From positions 1 through 64,000 of the forward strand of contig CAZJDB010000016.1 in the NCBI GenBank assembly GCA_964544695.1: 64,000 nt of DNA, read 5' to 3'. Source of the DNA: Dinghuibacter sp964544695 (GTDB lineage Bacteria > Bacteroidota > Bacteroidia > Chitinophagales > Chitinophagaceae). Below are positions 43,801-53,809 of this stretch, piece after piece. Within the stretch, counting starts at the first letter, position 1. Each line of letters starts with the position of its first letter. A program made the position numbers and the translations under genes. The notes below the pieces were generated by a model. It ran no database searches and was not told the origin of the DNA. It saw only the letters and a list, made by a program, of their open reading frames with translations.

Positions 43801-44391
43801 ATGTTTCAAAATATTAATGCATATGTTTTAAAGTGTGTTAGTTTATCAGCGTGGGAATTGGAATATTTTAATTCGATTCTGCAGTATAAAGTGATACCCA
43901 AAAAAACAATGCTCCTGCAAGCAGGCAATATTTGCAATTTTGAAGCTTATGTAATCAAGGGCTGCATCCGCGAGTATTATATCGACAACCATGGAGCTGA
44001 ACTAACCCTTCAGTTTGCCATTGAAGATTGGTGGGTCAGCGATATTACCAGTTTCGAGGATCAAAAGGTCAGCAGTATGTATATTGAAACATTGGAAGAT
44101 TGCGCGCTTTTAATGCTTTCGCGGCAATCAAAAGAGCGGCTTTTAGCAGAAGTGCCCAAGCTTGAAAGGATGTTCCGCCTTATGATACAACGCCATCTTT
44201 CGACGGTTCAAAGCAGGTTGTTCAGAACCGTTACCTTTTCAGCGATGGAAAAATATCTCGAATTTATAAAGCGCTATCCGACCATTCCCCAACGCGTGCC
44301 CCAGCATTATATTGCATCCTACCTTGGCATATCTCCGGAGTTCTTGAGCAAACTCAGGACCAGGCACCTGAGAAATATGGATAAAAGTTGA
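43801..44391 (+). CDS. Crp/Fnr-family regulator
   Basis: A 196-residue protein with an N-terminal cyclic-nucleotide-binding-type beta-roll (YKVIPKKTMLLQAGNICNFE, YVIKGCIREYY). A long connecting helix follows, then a C-terminal region (PQHYIASYLGISPEFLSKLR) with the Crp-type helix-turn-helix. It lacks the cysteines of Fnr. Single-domain members like this are common in Bacteroidota beside the genes they control. It is divergent from the GlcG-AKR-GH3-CBM6 operon, its most likely target. Confidence 0.9.
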   Translation: MFQNINAYVLKCVSLSAWELEYFNSILQYKVIPKKTMLLQAGNICNFEAYVIKGCIREYYIDNHGAELTLQFAIEDWWVSDITSFEDQKVSSMYIETLEDCALLMLSRQSKERLLAEVPKLERMFRLMIQRHLSTVQSRLFRTVTFSAMEKYLEFIKRYPTIPQRVPQHYIASYLGISPEFLSKLRTRHLRNMDKS

Positions 44392-44447
44392 AGAACGGTA
44401 TCGATGGAAAGGTAATCAAGTTGTAATTTTTTGGCAATTATCACAAC

Positions 44448-47400
44448 ATGAGAAAATTACTTGGGAATTGGGCTCCCCGGCTGCGCCCGGTGGTTTCCGC
44501 CCTGCTGCTACTCGGATTCACGGGTTCAGCGCTTTCACAGGATATCGATACCTCGTTGTTCGGCAACCTTCGCTGGCGCATGATCGGCCCCCATCGCGGC
44601 GGTCGAACCGTCGGCGGATGCGGGGTGCCGCAGCAGCCCAATGTGTTTTATATTGGCGTCAATAATGGGGGCGTCTGGAAAACGACCGATTTTGGCCGGA
44701 CGTGGGATCCCATCTTCGATGGTCAGTCCACGGGCTCGATCGGGGATGTGGCCGTGGCACCTTCGGATCCGAATATCGTTTACGTGGCCAGCGGGGAAGG
44801 CATCCAGCGTCCCGACCTGTCCGTAGGCGACGGGATATACCGGTCTTCCGACGCGGGCAAAACCTGGACGCACCTGGGACTTGCAGCGGGTCAGCAGATG
44901 GGCGGCCTGGCAATCGATCCACATGACCCTGACCGGGTCTTCGTCGCCGTGCTGGGCCACCCATACGGCCCAAATCCCGAAAGGGGTGTATACCGTAGTT
45001 CGGATGGCGGTAAGACCTGGGAAAAGGTCCTGTACAAGGATGAGAATACCGGGGCCGTGCAGGTGACCCTTGATCCGACGAATCCGCAGATTGTCTATGC
45101 GGACTTGTGGGCCGGGCGCCAGGGCCCCTGGGAGAATGGGGCATGGAACGGCCCGAACAGCGGTTTATTTAAATCCACCGACGGGGGCAACACCTGGCAT
45201 CAGTTGACGCAAGGATTGCCGACTACCGCCCAGGGTCTTTCGCGTATCGGCTTTTGTATTGCGCCGTCCGATCCCAGCCGTCTCTACGCCACGGTGGAGG
45301 CCGGCGCACATGGTGGTATCTATCGAAGCGACGACGGCGGCGAATCCTGGCAGAAATTGAATAGTGACCAGCGTTTCTGGGGTCGCGGGGACGATTTCGC
45401 CGAAGTAAAGGCCGACCCGAAAAATAAAGATATCGTTTATACTGCGGACGTCGTTGTCTGGAAATCGGTCGATGGCGGGGCCAGTTGGAATGCTTTTAAG
45501 GGCGCCCCGGGCGGCGATGACTATCATCGCCTTTGGATCAATCCCGATCATCCGGAAATTATGCTGGTCGCCTGTGACCAGGGCGCCATCGTCACCGTCA
45601 ATGGCGGACATACCTTCTCTTCCTGGTACAACCAGCCGACGGCGCAGTTCTATCACGTGATCACCGACAATGCTTTTCCATACAATGTATACGGTGGCCA
45701 GCAGGAAAGCGGCTCTATCGGGATCGCTTCCCGCGGCAACGATGGTCAGATTACCTTCCGCGAATGGCACCCGGTGGGTGTGGAGGAATACGGCTATGTC
45801 GCGCCCGATCCGCTGGACCCCAATATTATTTACGGCGGAAAGATAACCCGCTATGACAAACGAACGGGCCAGATACAGAATATTGCTCCCGAGGCTGTTC
45901 GAAGCGGCAAATACCGCTTTCTTCGGACAGCTCCCGTGCTCTTTTCACCGACTGACCCCCATACGCTTTATTTTGCCGGCAATGTATTGTTCAAAACCAG
46001 CAACGGAGGCCATTCCTGGCAGGTGATCAGCCCTGATCTCAGCCGCGAAACCTGGGCCGTCCCGGCCAGTGTTGGCATTTACAATACCGAAAGTCTGACG
46101 AAGATGCCACGACGCGGCGTTATTTATACGGTTGCCCCATCACCCGTGGATCCGTTGACGATCTGGGCGGGCACCGACGACGGGTTGATCCATGTTACCC
46201 GCGACGGCGGCAAGACCTGGAAGAACGTGACGCCGCCCGGGATTCCAGACTGGAGCAAGGTCTCGCTGATCGATGCCGGTCACTCGGACGCCGGGACGGC
46301 TTACGCCGCGATCAATGGCATCCGGCTGGACGATATGCATCCGCATATTTTTAAGACGCATGACGGGGGACGTACCTGGACGGAGATCGATGCTGGTCTG
46401 CCGGACGACCCCATCAATGTCGTCAGGGAAGATCCGCGGCGCAAAGGAATGCTGCTGGCCGGCTCCGAAAGATTTGTTTTGATTTCCTTTGACGACGGAG
46501 CACACTGGAGTCCTTTGCGGTTGAACATGCCGGCGACGTCCATCCGCGACCTCGTTTTCAAAGACGACGATGTAGTGGTGGGTACCCATGGCCGTTCGTT
46601 TTGGATCCTCGATGATATTGCGCCGCTCCGGCAAATGACGGCAACGGAGCCAACAGTTTTATATAAGCCTGCGCCTGCCATTCGCGTCCGATGGGATATG
46701 TGGCCGGATACTCCGCTGCCGGGGGACGAACCCGGGGGAGAGAATCCCCCGGACGGTGCGGCGATCGACTACTATGTGAAGGAAGGAGCCGCCGGACCGG
46801 TGACACTCGATATCTCCGATGCCCGGGGCAGGTTGGTCCGCCATTTTGCCAGCACCGACACGATGTATACGATCCCAGATGTGAATATCCCCACCTATTG
46901 GATCCGGCCGCAACAGGTACTATCCTCCCAGGCGGGGCCGCACCGGATGATCTGGGACCTGCACTATCAACCCTTGAATGTACCGGCTGAATATCCGATC
47001 GGCGCCATCTACGCCAATACCGCCCCCGCAGCCACATCGCCCTGGGCGATGCCCGGTGTCTATACCGTTAAGTTGACCGTAAACGGCAAAACGTACACAC
47101 AGCCGCTGACGGTTCGGATGGACCCTCGCGTAAAAACGCCTTTGCTTGTCCTGCAACAGCAACACGATCTTGCTCTGCAGGCCTATAAAGGACGGCAGGC
47201 CGCGATGCAGGCCTATGACGAGGTGCGCGGGCTCAGGTCCGAACTGGCGACGCTGCTGCAACATAGTTCGGGTGCATTCACCACGGCATTACAGGACCTG
47301 GATGCGAAGGCCGCGCAGTTGGAAGGAGCCGGCGGCCGAAGGAGAGGTGCGGCCTCCAGCACGAAGGTGAAGACGTTTGGTCAGTTGCAGGGCGATTATA

Positions 47401-47588
47401 CAGGAGTATTTTCCATCCTGGAAGGGGCCGACGAACCGCCGACCACGCAAGTGATCGATGGCCTGAAGGCGACAGAAATGGCGGCCGCACAAACGATGGC
47501 CGCCTGGAAACAAATACAGGAGAAAGATTTACCCGCACTGAATACGCAGTTGAAGGCTGCGGGTCTTGATTTAATAAAAATTAAATAA
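44448..47588 (+). CDS. Sortilin/BNR-type multi-propeller secreted protein, copy 1
   Basis: A 1046-residue protein with a signal peptide (cleavage near GSALSQ). Many Asp-box/BNR units (SSDGGKTWEKV, STDGGNTWHQL, SDDGGESWQKL, SVDGGASWNAF) recur over residues 40-720 and build one or two beta-propellers of the VPS10/sortilin type. The opening RWRMIGPHRGGRTVGGCGVP is typical of a large group of Bacteroidota exported proteins. The C-terminal 250 residues form a beta domain and a helical tail. No glycosidase catalytic residues can be assigned. The next paralogue starts directly after its stop. Confidence 0.87.
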   Translation: MRKLLGNWAPRLRPVVSALLLLGFTGSALSQDIDTSLFGNLRWRMIGPHRGGRTVGGCGVPQQPNVFYIGVNNGGVWKTTDFGRTWDPIFDGQSTGSIGDVAVAPSDPNIVYVASGEGIQRPDLSVGDGIYRSSDAGKTWTHLGLAAGQQMGGLAIDPHDPDRVFVAVLGHPYGPNPERGVYRSSDGGKTWEKVLYKDENTGAVQVTLDPTNPQIVYADLWAGRQGPWENGAWNGPNSGLFKSTDGGNTWHQLTQGLPTTAQGLSRIGFCIAPSDPSRLYATVEAGAHGGIYRSDDGGESWQKLNSDQRFWGRGDDFAEVKADPKNKDIVYTADVVVWKSVDGGASWNAFKGAPGGDDYHRLWINPDHPEIMLVACDQGAIVTVNGGHTFSSWYNQPTAQFYHVITDNAFPYNVYGGQQESGSIGIASRGNDGQITFREWHPVGVEEYGYVAPDPLDPNIIYGGKITRYDKRTGQIQNIAPEAVRSGKYRFLRTAPVLFSPTDPHTLYFAGNVLFKTSNGGHSWQVISPDLSRETWAVPASVGIYNTESLTKMPRRGVIYTVAPSPVDPLTIWAGTDDGLIHVTRDGGKTWKNVTPPGIPDWSKVSLIDAGHSDAGTAYAAINGIRLDDMHPHIFKTHDGGRTWTEIDAGLPDDPINVVREDPRRKGMLLAGSERFVLISFDDGAHWSPLRLNMPATSIRDLVFKDDDVVVGTHGRSFWILDDIAPLRQMTATEPTVLYKPAPAIRVRWDMWPDTPLPGDEPGGENPPDGAAIDYYVKEGAAGPVTLDISDARGRLVRHFASTDTMYTIPDVNIPTYWIRPQQVLSSQAGPHRMIWDLHYQPLNVPAEYPIGAIYANTAPAATSPWAMPGVYTVKLTVNGKTYTQPLTVRMDPRVKTPLLVLQQQHDLALQAYKGRQAAMQAYDEVRGLRSELATLLQHSSGAFTTALQDLDAKAAQLEGAGGRRRGAASSTKVKTFGQLQGDYTGVFSILEGADEPPTTQVIDGLKATEMAAAQTMAAWKQIQEKDLPALNTQLKAAGLDLIKIK

Positions 47589-50500
47589 ATGAAACGGCTG
47601 ACTTACTTTTTGCTGTTGCTGTTGCCGGGCTCGCTCTTCGCACAGAAGATCGACTCCATATTCTTCGCTCCCCTGAAATATAGGCTGATCGGCCCCTTCC
47701 GAGGGGGCAGGGCGGATGCAGTTTCCGGCAGCATGACCAATAAAAATATTTTCTATTTCGGGGCGACGGGAGGCGGACTTTGGAAGACGACGGACGGTGG
47801 CAGCAACTGGAAAAATGTCTCCGACGGGTTTTTCGGCGGTGGCGTGGGCGCGGTGGCTGTTGCTCCAAGCGATGAGACCATCGTATATGCCGGAGAGGGG
47901 GAAAGTACGTTGCGGAACAATGTCTCCGAAAACATGGGCGGCATTTGGCGCACGGACAATGGCGGCCGCAGTTGGCAAAACCTCGGTCTTAAGGACAGCC
48001 GTCATATCGCCCGGATCGTAGTCCATCCCAAAAACCCCGATATAGTATGGGTCGCCGCGATGGGGCATTTATTCGGCCCCAATACGGAAAGGGGCGTATA
48101 CAAGACCACCGATGGAGGCAAATCCTGGCGGCGTGTCCTTTTTGTCAACGACCAGACCGCTTGCTCGGAGATCGTCATGGAGCCCGGTAACCCTTCCGTG
48201 CTGTACGCGGGCATGTGGCGGGTGAAGCGGACGCCGTATAGCATGGAGAGCGGCGGGGAAGGCAGCGGTTTATACAAGAGTATCGACGGAGGCGAGACCT
48301 GGACCAATTTGTCCGCGCACAAAGGCTTGCCGAAGGGGGTCTGGGGTGTTGTGAATATCGCTTTGTCGGCATCCGATCCCGACAAGGTATTCGCCATGAT
48401 AGAAAACGCGGAAGGCGGATTATATGTCAGTCCGGACAGGGGTGAGACGTGGACTCGCCTCAATTCGGACAATGAGATCAAGCAACGCGCCTGGTACTTC
48501 AACCGGGTGTACGTGGATCCCAAAAATGAAAACATCGTCTACTGTCCCAACGTCGAGTTGATGCGCAGCCTGGATGGAGGAAAAACGTTCATGGCGTTGC
48601 CTTCACCACATGGTGACCACCATGACCTGTGGATCGATCCGGCGGATGGCCACCGTCTCATTCTTGCTGATGATGGCGGCGCACAGGTCAGCTTCGACGG
48701 CGGGAGCGACTGGAGTTCCGTGGATAATCAGCCTACCGCGCAAATATATCGGGTATCCACCGACAATGCTTTTCCTTATCGTTTATTGGGGGCGCAGCAG
48801 GACAACTCCAGCCTTCGCATCAGGAGCAGAACCGCAGGTCCGGCTATTACGGAGCGGGATTGGGAACCGACGGCCGGTGCCGAAGCGGGCTACATCGTGG
48901 CCGACCCACTCAACCCTGACATCGTCTATGGCGGTAACTACAGCGGTTTCCTCGGGCGGGTAAACCATCGGACCGGCGACAGCCGTGCCATCGACGTATG
49001 GCCCGATAACCCTATGGGCTCCGGCGCCGATTCCGTGAAATATCGGTTTCAGTGGAATTACCCCATTTTCTTTTCTCCCCACAATCCGCACCGATTGTAC
49101 GCAGGTGGCAACCGGCTCTTCGTTACGGAAAACGAAGGGCAGAGCTGGGCGGCGATAAGTCCCGACCTGACGACTGACGATAAGTTCAGAGAAGGGCCCA
49201 GCGGTGGCCCGATCACCAAAGACAATTCTTCCGCGGAATATTATTGCACGATCTATACGGCTACGGAATCGCCGTTGGAGAAGGACCTGTTGTGGACGGG
49301 CAGCGATGATGGGCTGATCTACGTCAGCAAGGACGGTGGCGGCCATTGGGACAATGTGACGCCACCGCAGGCCGGCAAATGGACCCTGTGGAACTGTGTC
49401 GAGACGGACCCCTATAAACCGGGGACCGCTTATTTCGTGGGCACGCGCTTCCGCCTCGACGACTACACGCCCTATATTTTCAAGACGGAAGACTATGGAA
49501 AGACCTGGAAGCTGATCACCAAAGGGATCGATCCCATGCATTTCGCGCGCGTCGTCCGTGCCGACCGGCGCAGGCCGGGGCTACTGTATTGCGGTACCGA
49601 ATACGGGATGTATATCAGCTTTGACGACGGAGAGCATTGGAGGCCATTCCAACTCAACCTGCCGGTGGTTCCGGTGACGGACCTCACGATCAAGGATAAC
49701 GACCTGCTTATTGCGACCCAGGGCCGCGCTTTCTGGGCGCTGGATGACCTGAGCCTGCTGCAACAAATGTCCCCGGACTCCCTGGGGTCACATCTGCATG
49801 TTTTTACGGTGAATGATTCCTGGCGAATGGAAGGCGGCGGTCGCCGCCGCCGTGAGCGGTCCATCCCCAATGCGGGGGAAAACCCGCCCAACGGCGTCGT
49901 TTTCCGGTACTGGCTGAAAGACGCACCGGATTCCCCCAGGGTATCCATCACCATCTTCGACAAACAACAAAAGTCCATCCGGACATTCAGCACCCGAGCG
50001 AAAGACCAGGATACGCGGCTGGAATGCACCAACGGGATCAATACGTTTGTCTGGGACATGCTATATCCGCCTGCTGAAAAGATTCCGGGCATGCTGCTGT
50101 GGACGGGTGGGGTGGGTAGCCCCAAAGCAGCGCCTGGCCACTACACCGCAAGAATCAGGTATGACCACGACTCCACGGATGTATCCTTTACGATCCGGGC
50201 GGACCCGGACTACTCCATGACCGAAGCCGACTACGATGCCCAGGTTGGGTTCCTTTTACAGGTCAGGGACAAATATGACGAAGTACAGCGGGCGATCCTT
50301 CGAATCCGCGATGTCCGGACACAGCTCAGGGACCTGAATGGACGTCTTGACAGTTCGGCCAAACCCGTGCGCAAATTATCGGATAGCCTTATCCGGCAGA
50401 TGACGATCATCGAGGAAGCGCTTTACCAAACCAAATCGAAAAGCTCGGAAGACATGCTCAACTATCCGATCCGTATCAATGACAAGCTCTCGGGCGTATA

Positions 50501-50693
50501 TGGGTTCGCCGCTGGCGGTAATACGCCGCCCAGCAAGCAGGCCCGGGAAGTATTCGGTATGCTGAGCGCCCAGGCTGATCAACAGTTGGACCGGCTTAAA
50601 ACGCTGCTGGGGTCCGGCCTGCCCGCTCTCAACAAACTCATCTATGAACGACAGGTGCCCGTGATCAGCGTGAAGGATAAAGACAGCGAGTAA
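47589..50693 (+). CDS. Sortilin/BNR-type multi-propeller secreted protein, copy 2
   Basis: A 1034-residue paralogue with signal peptide MKRLTYFLLLLLPGSLFAQ. The shared opening (KYRLIGPFRGGRADAVSG), Asp-box repeats (TTDGGSNWKNV, TTDGGKSWRRV, SIDGGETWTNL, SPDRGETWTRL) and C-terminal helical tail match copy 1 block for block. Its ATG follows the stop of copy 1 with no gap, and its own stop overlaps the next ATG by one base, so the three genes form a tight operon. The two may form a heteromer, but the sequence does not prove it. Confidence 0.88.
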   Translation: MKRLTYFLLLLLPGSLFAQKIDSIFFAPLKYRLIGPFRGGRADAVSGSMTNKNIFYFGATGGGLWKTTDGGSNWKNVSDGFFGGGVGAVAVAPSDETIVYAGEGESTLRNNVSENMGGIWRTDNGGRSWQNLGLKDSRHIARIVVHPKNPDIVWVAAMGHLFGPNTERGVYKTTDGGKSWRRVLFVNDQTACSEIVMEPGNPSVLYAGMWRVKRTPYSMESGGEGSGLYKSIDGGETWTNLSAHKGLPKGVWGVVNIALSASDPDKVFAMIENAEGGLYVSPDRGETWTRLNSDNEIKQRAWYFNRVYVDPKNENIVYCPNVELMRSLDGGKTFMALPSPHGDHHDLWIDPADGHRLILADDGGAQVSFDGGSDWSSVDNQPTAQIYRVSTDNAFPYRLLGAQQDNSSLRIRSRTAGPAITERDWEPTAGAEAGYIVADPLNPDIVYGGNYSGFLGRVNHRTGDSRAIDVWPDNPMGSGADSVKYRFQWNYPIFFSPHNPHRLYAGGNRLFVTENEGQSWAAISPDLTTDDKFREGPSGGPITKDNSSAEYYCTIYTATESPLEKDLLWTGSDDGLIYVSKDGGGHWDNVTPPQAGKWTLWNCVETDPYKPGTAYFVGTRFRLDDYTPYIFKTEDYGKTWKLITKGIDPMHFARVVRADRRRPGLLYCGTEYGMYISFDDGEHWRPFQLNLPVVPVTDLTIKDNDLLIATQGRAFWALDDLSLLQQMSPDSLGSHLHVFTVNDSWRMEGGGRRRRERSIPNAGENPPNGVVFRYWLKDAPDSPRVSITIFDKQQKSIRTFSTRAKDQDTRLECTNGINTFVWDMLYPPAEKIPGMLLWTGGVGSPKAAPGHYTARIRYDHDSTDVSFTIRADPDYSMTEADYDAQVGFLLQVRDKYDEVQRAILRIRDVRTQLRDLNGRLDSSAKPVRKLSDSLIRQMTIIEEALYQTKSKSSEDMLNYPIRINDKLSGVYGFAAGGNTPPSKQAREVFGMLSAQADQQLDRLKTLLGSGLPALNKLIYERQVPVISVKDKDSE

Positions 50694-51271
50694 TGGATTT
50701 TACATGGCTTGATATTTCGTCGACCCTAGGCCTGTTTGCCACTGCGGTGCTGACTTTTAACCTTTTGCTGGGCATTCTCCTGAGTACGGCTTACCGCCGA
50801 TCGCCCCTGTGGAAAGGGCTGCCGGCGTGGCTGAAGAAAGTGAGCCTGGACGACCTGCACAACTGGACAGCCTATGTGGCGCTGGTATTGGCGCTGGCGC
50901 ATCCGCTGTTGTTGTTGCTGGTTGCCGGGGAGCACTACCGGGTGATGGACATCGTTTTTCCCTTGCATGCGCCGCACCAACCGTTGTGGACTTGTCTCGG
51001 CGCGCTGGCTTTGTATGCGCTGATCACGGTGATCATCACCACCCAGAAAAGCGTGAAGCGTCGCATGGGTTTTCGGACCTGGAAAAATATCCACCTCATA
51101 TCCTACGGCACGGCCCTCTTGTTCGTCGTGCACGGCATCGTCATGGACCCCGACCTGAAGGACCGGCCGGTGGACTGGCTGGATGCGGAAAAGCTATTGT
51201 CTGAAATCTGCGGTATCGTGCTGATCGCCGCGACAATCATCAGGTACCGGTATTATCGCCGCCGCCTTTGA
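50693..51271 (+). CDS. Ferric-reductase-like transmembrane protein
   Basis: A 192-residue membrane protein with five or six helices and histidines placed as haem ligands: LHNWTAYVALVLALAHPLL, then HLISYGTALLFVVHG. This matches the ferric-reductase-like transmembrane/MsrQ-type domain, which carries electrons across the membrane through two haems. No flavin or NAD domain is attached. It is translationally coupled to the second sortilin-type gene. Its end overlaps the convergent TonB receptor gene by 32 bp. An electron-transfer role is inference from the domain. Confidence 0.82.
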   Translation: MDFTWLDISSTLGLFATAVLTFNLLLGILLSTAYRRSPLWKGLPAWLKKVSLDDLHNWTAYVALVLALAHPLLLLLVAGEHYRVMDIVFPLHAPHQPLWTCLGALALYALITVIITTQKSVKRRMGFRTWKNIHLISYGTALLFVVHGIVMDPDLKDRPVDWLDAEKLLSEICGIVLIAATIIRYRYYRRRL

Positions 51272-53753
51272 AATCAAGCGGAATGATCAACTTAAAACTG
51301 ATATTTCTACCCATGTTGAATACACCTACCCGATCTGTCGAATAATTCACCGGGTAATATTTGAACCGGCTCATATAATCCATATAGGCCGTATTGAACA
51401 GGTTGGTACAGGTAATATATAGGCTGCAAACGGCATGGCCTTTGTTAACGATATCACCACCCGCGCCTGCACTAAACAGGGTATAACCTTTCGTGGCCGT
51501 GGTGCTGGCCTTGTATTCAAAAGGAGTCAGGGCCGTATTCAATCCATTGTAAATGGCATATTGGCGATAAATGTCCGGTTGCTCGAAACAATCGATCATG
51601 CCGAATTTGACATAGGCGTGTTTCAATGCAGCGCCCGATGTTTGTATGGGGAATTTCACATCCGCCGTGATCCGGGTAGGTGGAACAAAGGGCAGGTATT
51701 TTACAGAATCGGGCACACCTTTTAATCCTCCATACACCACGCTCAAAGTTGAATTGAATTCCAACCAGGGTACCGGATTGACTTTCAGGGTCAGTTCACC
51801 CCCGTACAATTGCGCCTTTGTCTGGGTATACTTGTAAACCGGGGCAGCGCCAAGCCCCGCCGCATTCAGCGAATTATTGATCGAATCCCCGCCAAACACA
51901 CTTTGCAAACCCTGGGCATAGATAAAATCATGGATGTTATTATAAAACAAATCGGCTTCCAGGCTCACGACAGCCGAGTGGATACCGACAGCAAAATCCT
52001 CCTCCAGGCTGGTTTCCGGCTGTAACGCGGGATCTCCGATTTCGTAGACGACCGTACCGTCATGCACCCCGTTGGCAGCACACTCGGCCACATTCGGAGC
52101 CCTCCAGCCCCGAGCAATATTCAGCTTTGTGTATAATGTCTTTGAGAGCGCATACGTTCCCCCGAAACTGAAGGACATGCCGCTAAACCGGGAAGTGAAT
52201 CCCTGGAATTCATGGAATGCATTAGGTGCATCCGGGGCCGCCGGCGCCTGCGTGGTGGAATCCACCCAATGATCCAGCCCGTTGAAGGTCCGGGTGTCGT
52301 ACCGCAGCCCGCCGCTCAGGTTCAGATTGCCTATTTTTTGGCTGGCAATGGCAAACCCTCCGATCTCGAAAAAGTTATAGTTGGGGATCAGCAGCAGCGT
52401 ACCCAGGCTCTGAGAGGTTTGATAGACCCCATTGGTGCCGGCAGAAAAGTTGAACCCGCCTATCTGCGGTGCAACGTACCGGACGTCATACGTGGCCCCG
52501 TTGGAATAATAATATATATCCGGCGTATTCGGTATGGTAGGGTCATTCGTTTCCTGCCTTTGATTTTTCTGCCAGGAAAAAATGGCATTGATATGACCCG
52601 TACCCACCGCCACGCTGTTGTCCCAAACCAATTTGGTATGCCGGATCCGCTGGTTGATCACAAAAGGGGTATAAGATATCTGCTCCTGGTGGGTCGGCAG
52701 GACATAAGTGGCCGCCCCCCCGTTAAGCCCCGGATAAGCCACTTGCCGTTCCATCAGACCGGTGGCCGAATCCCTTGTCCCGTCGACGATCCCGGTGGCC
52801 ATATCGAAATAACTGGCGTGAAGCTGCGTGTACCCCCATTTGCGATGCAGACCAATGGTTCCGTCCGCATTGAAATTGCTGAATTGCGTATTCAACGCAT
52901 ATCCGTCATAAGGGTCCTGGTAGGCGTGGGCCATGATATTGTCCACGCGTGCACTCCAGGATATGCCGTTTTTCGTTCCCGCCAAATGGCCCATGGTATT
53001 GATCAGCCCGTTGTTGGTTTGGTAGTTGACCAGGATATCCCCTTTGGTCTGGCCCTCGGGCAGCGGGTCCTCGGGTATCAGGTTGACAACGCCCGCTATC
53101 GCGTCGGACCCATAGGCCAGTGACGCCGGCCCTTTGACGATCTCGTACTTGTGTACGGCATCGGGGTCCGCTTCAATACCGAATTCATCGAACCACGCCT
53201 GATCTACCTGCTCCACACCATCATTCACGGTGAGCACGCGGTTATATCCCAAGCCCCGGATCACCGGCTTGGAGATGCTTTGACCATCTGTCATGGCGGA
53301 CACGCCTGGTTCTTTGGCTATCGCATCGATGACGTTGGTCGAGGTGTTCTCCAGAAGCTCCGCGTAGCCTACCGTAGTGACAGAAATAGGATTCTTTTGC
53401 TGATCCGTTGCCACGGGAACGCCCGTGACGATGATATCCGCGAGTGTTGGGGTGGCCGTTTTCAGGGCATAATTCCTTATGACCGGCCCTTTTATAGTCA
53501 GCTTTTCCCATTGTTTGGCATAGCCTACGATGGAAATTTCGATTACGTAGGTACCCGCCGGGATGTTTTGAATGCGGAAGTTTCCGTCGGCAGCCGTTGC
53601 CGCACCGGTTTTAAGGTCGGGAATATAGACACTGGCGCTTTTCAGCGGGGCGCCATCACGGGCATCCGTTATTTTGCCGGATATGGTGTTTTGAGCGTGG
53701 AGGGCATGACAAAGGAATACGGAGGTTAATATCAGTAACCAGCTTTTATACAT
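51240..53753 (-). CDS. TonB-dependent receptor with carboxypeptidase-like N-terminal domain
   Basis: An 837-residue outer membrane receptor. The signal peptide ends CHALHAQ. A carboxypeptidase-regulatory-like domain (ISGKITDARDGAPLKSASVY, about 24-105), a plug (AIAKEPGVSAMTDGQSISKP, then VIRGLGYNRVLTVNDGVEQV) and a long barrel ending near NISFKLIIPLDF follow. The plug sequence and the GDPALQPETSLEEDFAVG barrel block fit siderophore or metal receptors more than SusC. The ATG at 53753 starts the signal peptide. It is preceded on the strand by a small anchored protein. Confidence 0.9.
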   Translation of the reverse strand: MYKSWLLILTSVFLCHALHAQNTISGKITDARDGAPLKSASVYIPDLKTGAATAADGNFRIQNIPAGTYVIEISIVGYAKQWEKLTIKGPVIRNYALKTATPTLADIIVTGVPVATDQQKNPISVTTVGYAELLENTSTNVIDAIAKEPGVSAMTDGQSISKPVIRGLGYNRVLTVNDGVEQVDQAWFDEFGIEADPDAVHKYEIVKGPASLAYGSDAIAGVVNLIPEDPLPEGQTKGDILVNYQTNNGLINTMGHLAGTKNGISWSARVDNIMAHAYQDPYDGYALNTQFSNFNADGTIGLHRKWGYTQLHASYFDMATGIVDGTRDSATGLMERQVAYPGLNGGAATYVLPTHQEQISYTPFVINQRIRHTKLVWDNSVAVGTGHINAIFSWQKNQRQETNDPTIPNTPDIYYYSNGATYDVRYVAPQIGGFNFSAGTNGVYQTSQSLGTLLLIPNYNFFEIGGFAIASQKIGNLNLSGGLRYDTRTFNGLDHWVDSTTQAPAAPDAPNAFHEFQGFTSRFSGMSFSFGGTYALSKTLYTKLNIARGWRAPNVAECAANGVHDGTVVYEIGDPALQPETSLEEDFAVGIHSAVVSLEADLFYNNIHDFIYAQGLQSVFGGDSINNSLNAAGLGAAPVYKYTQTKAQLYGGELTLKVNPVPWLEFNSTLSVVYGGLKGVPDSVKYLPFVPPTRITADVKFPIQTSGAALKHAYVKFGMIDCFEQPDIYRQYAIYNGLNTALTPFEYKASTTATKGYTLFSAGAGGDIVNKGHAVCSLYITCTNLFNTAYMDYMSRFKYYPVNYSTDRVGVFNMGRNISFKLIIPLDFKGGGDNTGT

Positions 53754-53809
53754 AAAGCAGCACATTATTTTTTGAGGAATAATTTACGTTCTCGGTCTCG
53801 CAGATATGT

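Noticed and set aside
52212..53123. Open frame of 303 codons on the plus strand
   Set aside because: Antisense to the TonB receptor barrel; no motif, no ribosome site.
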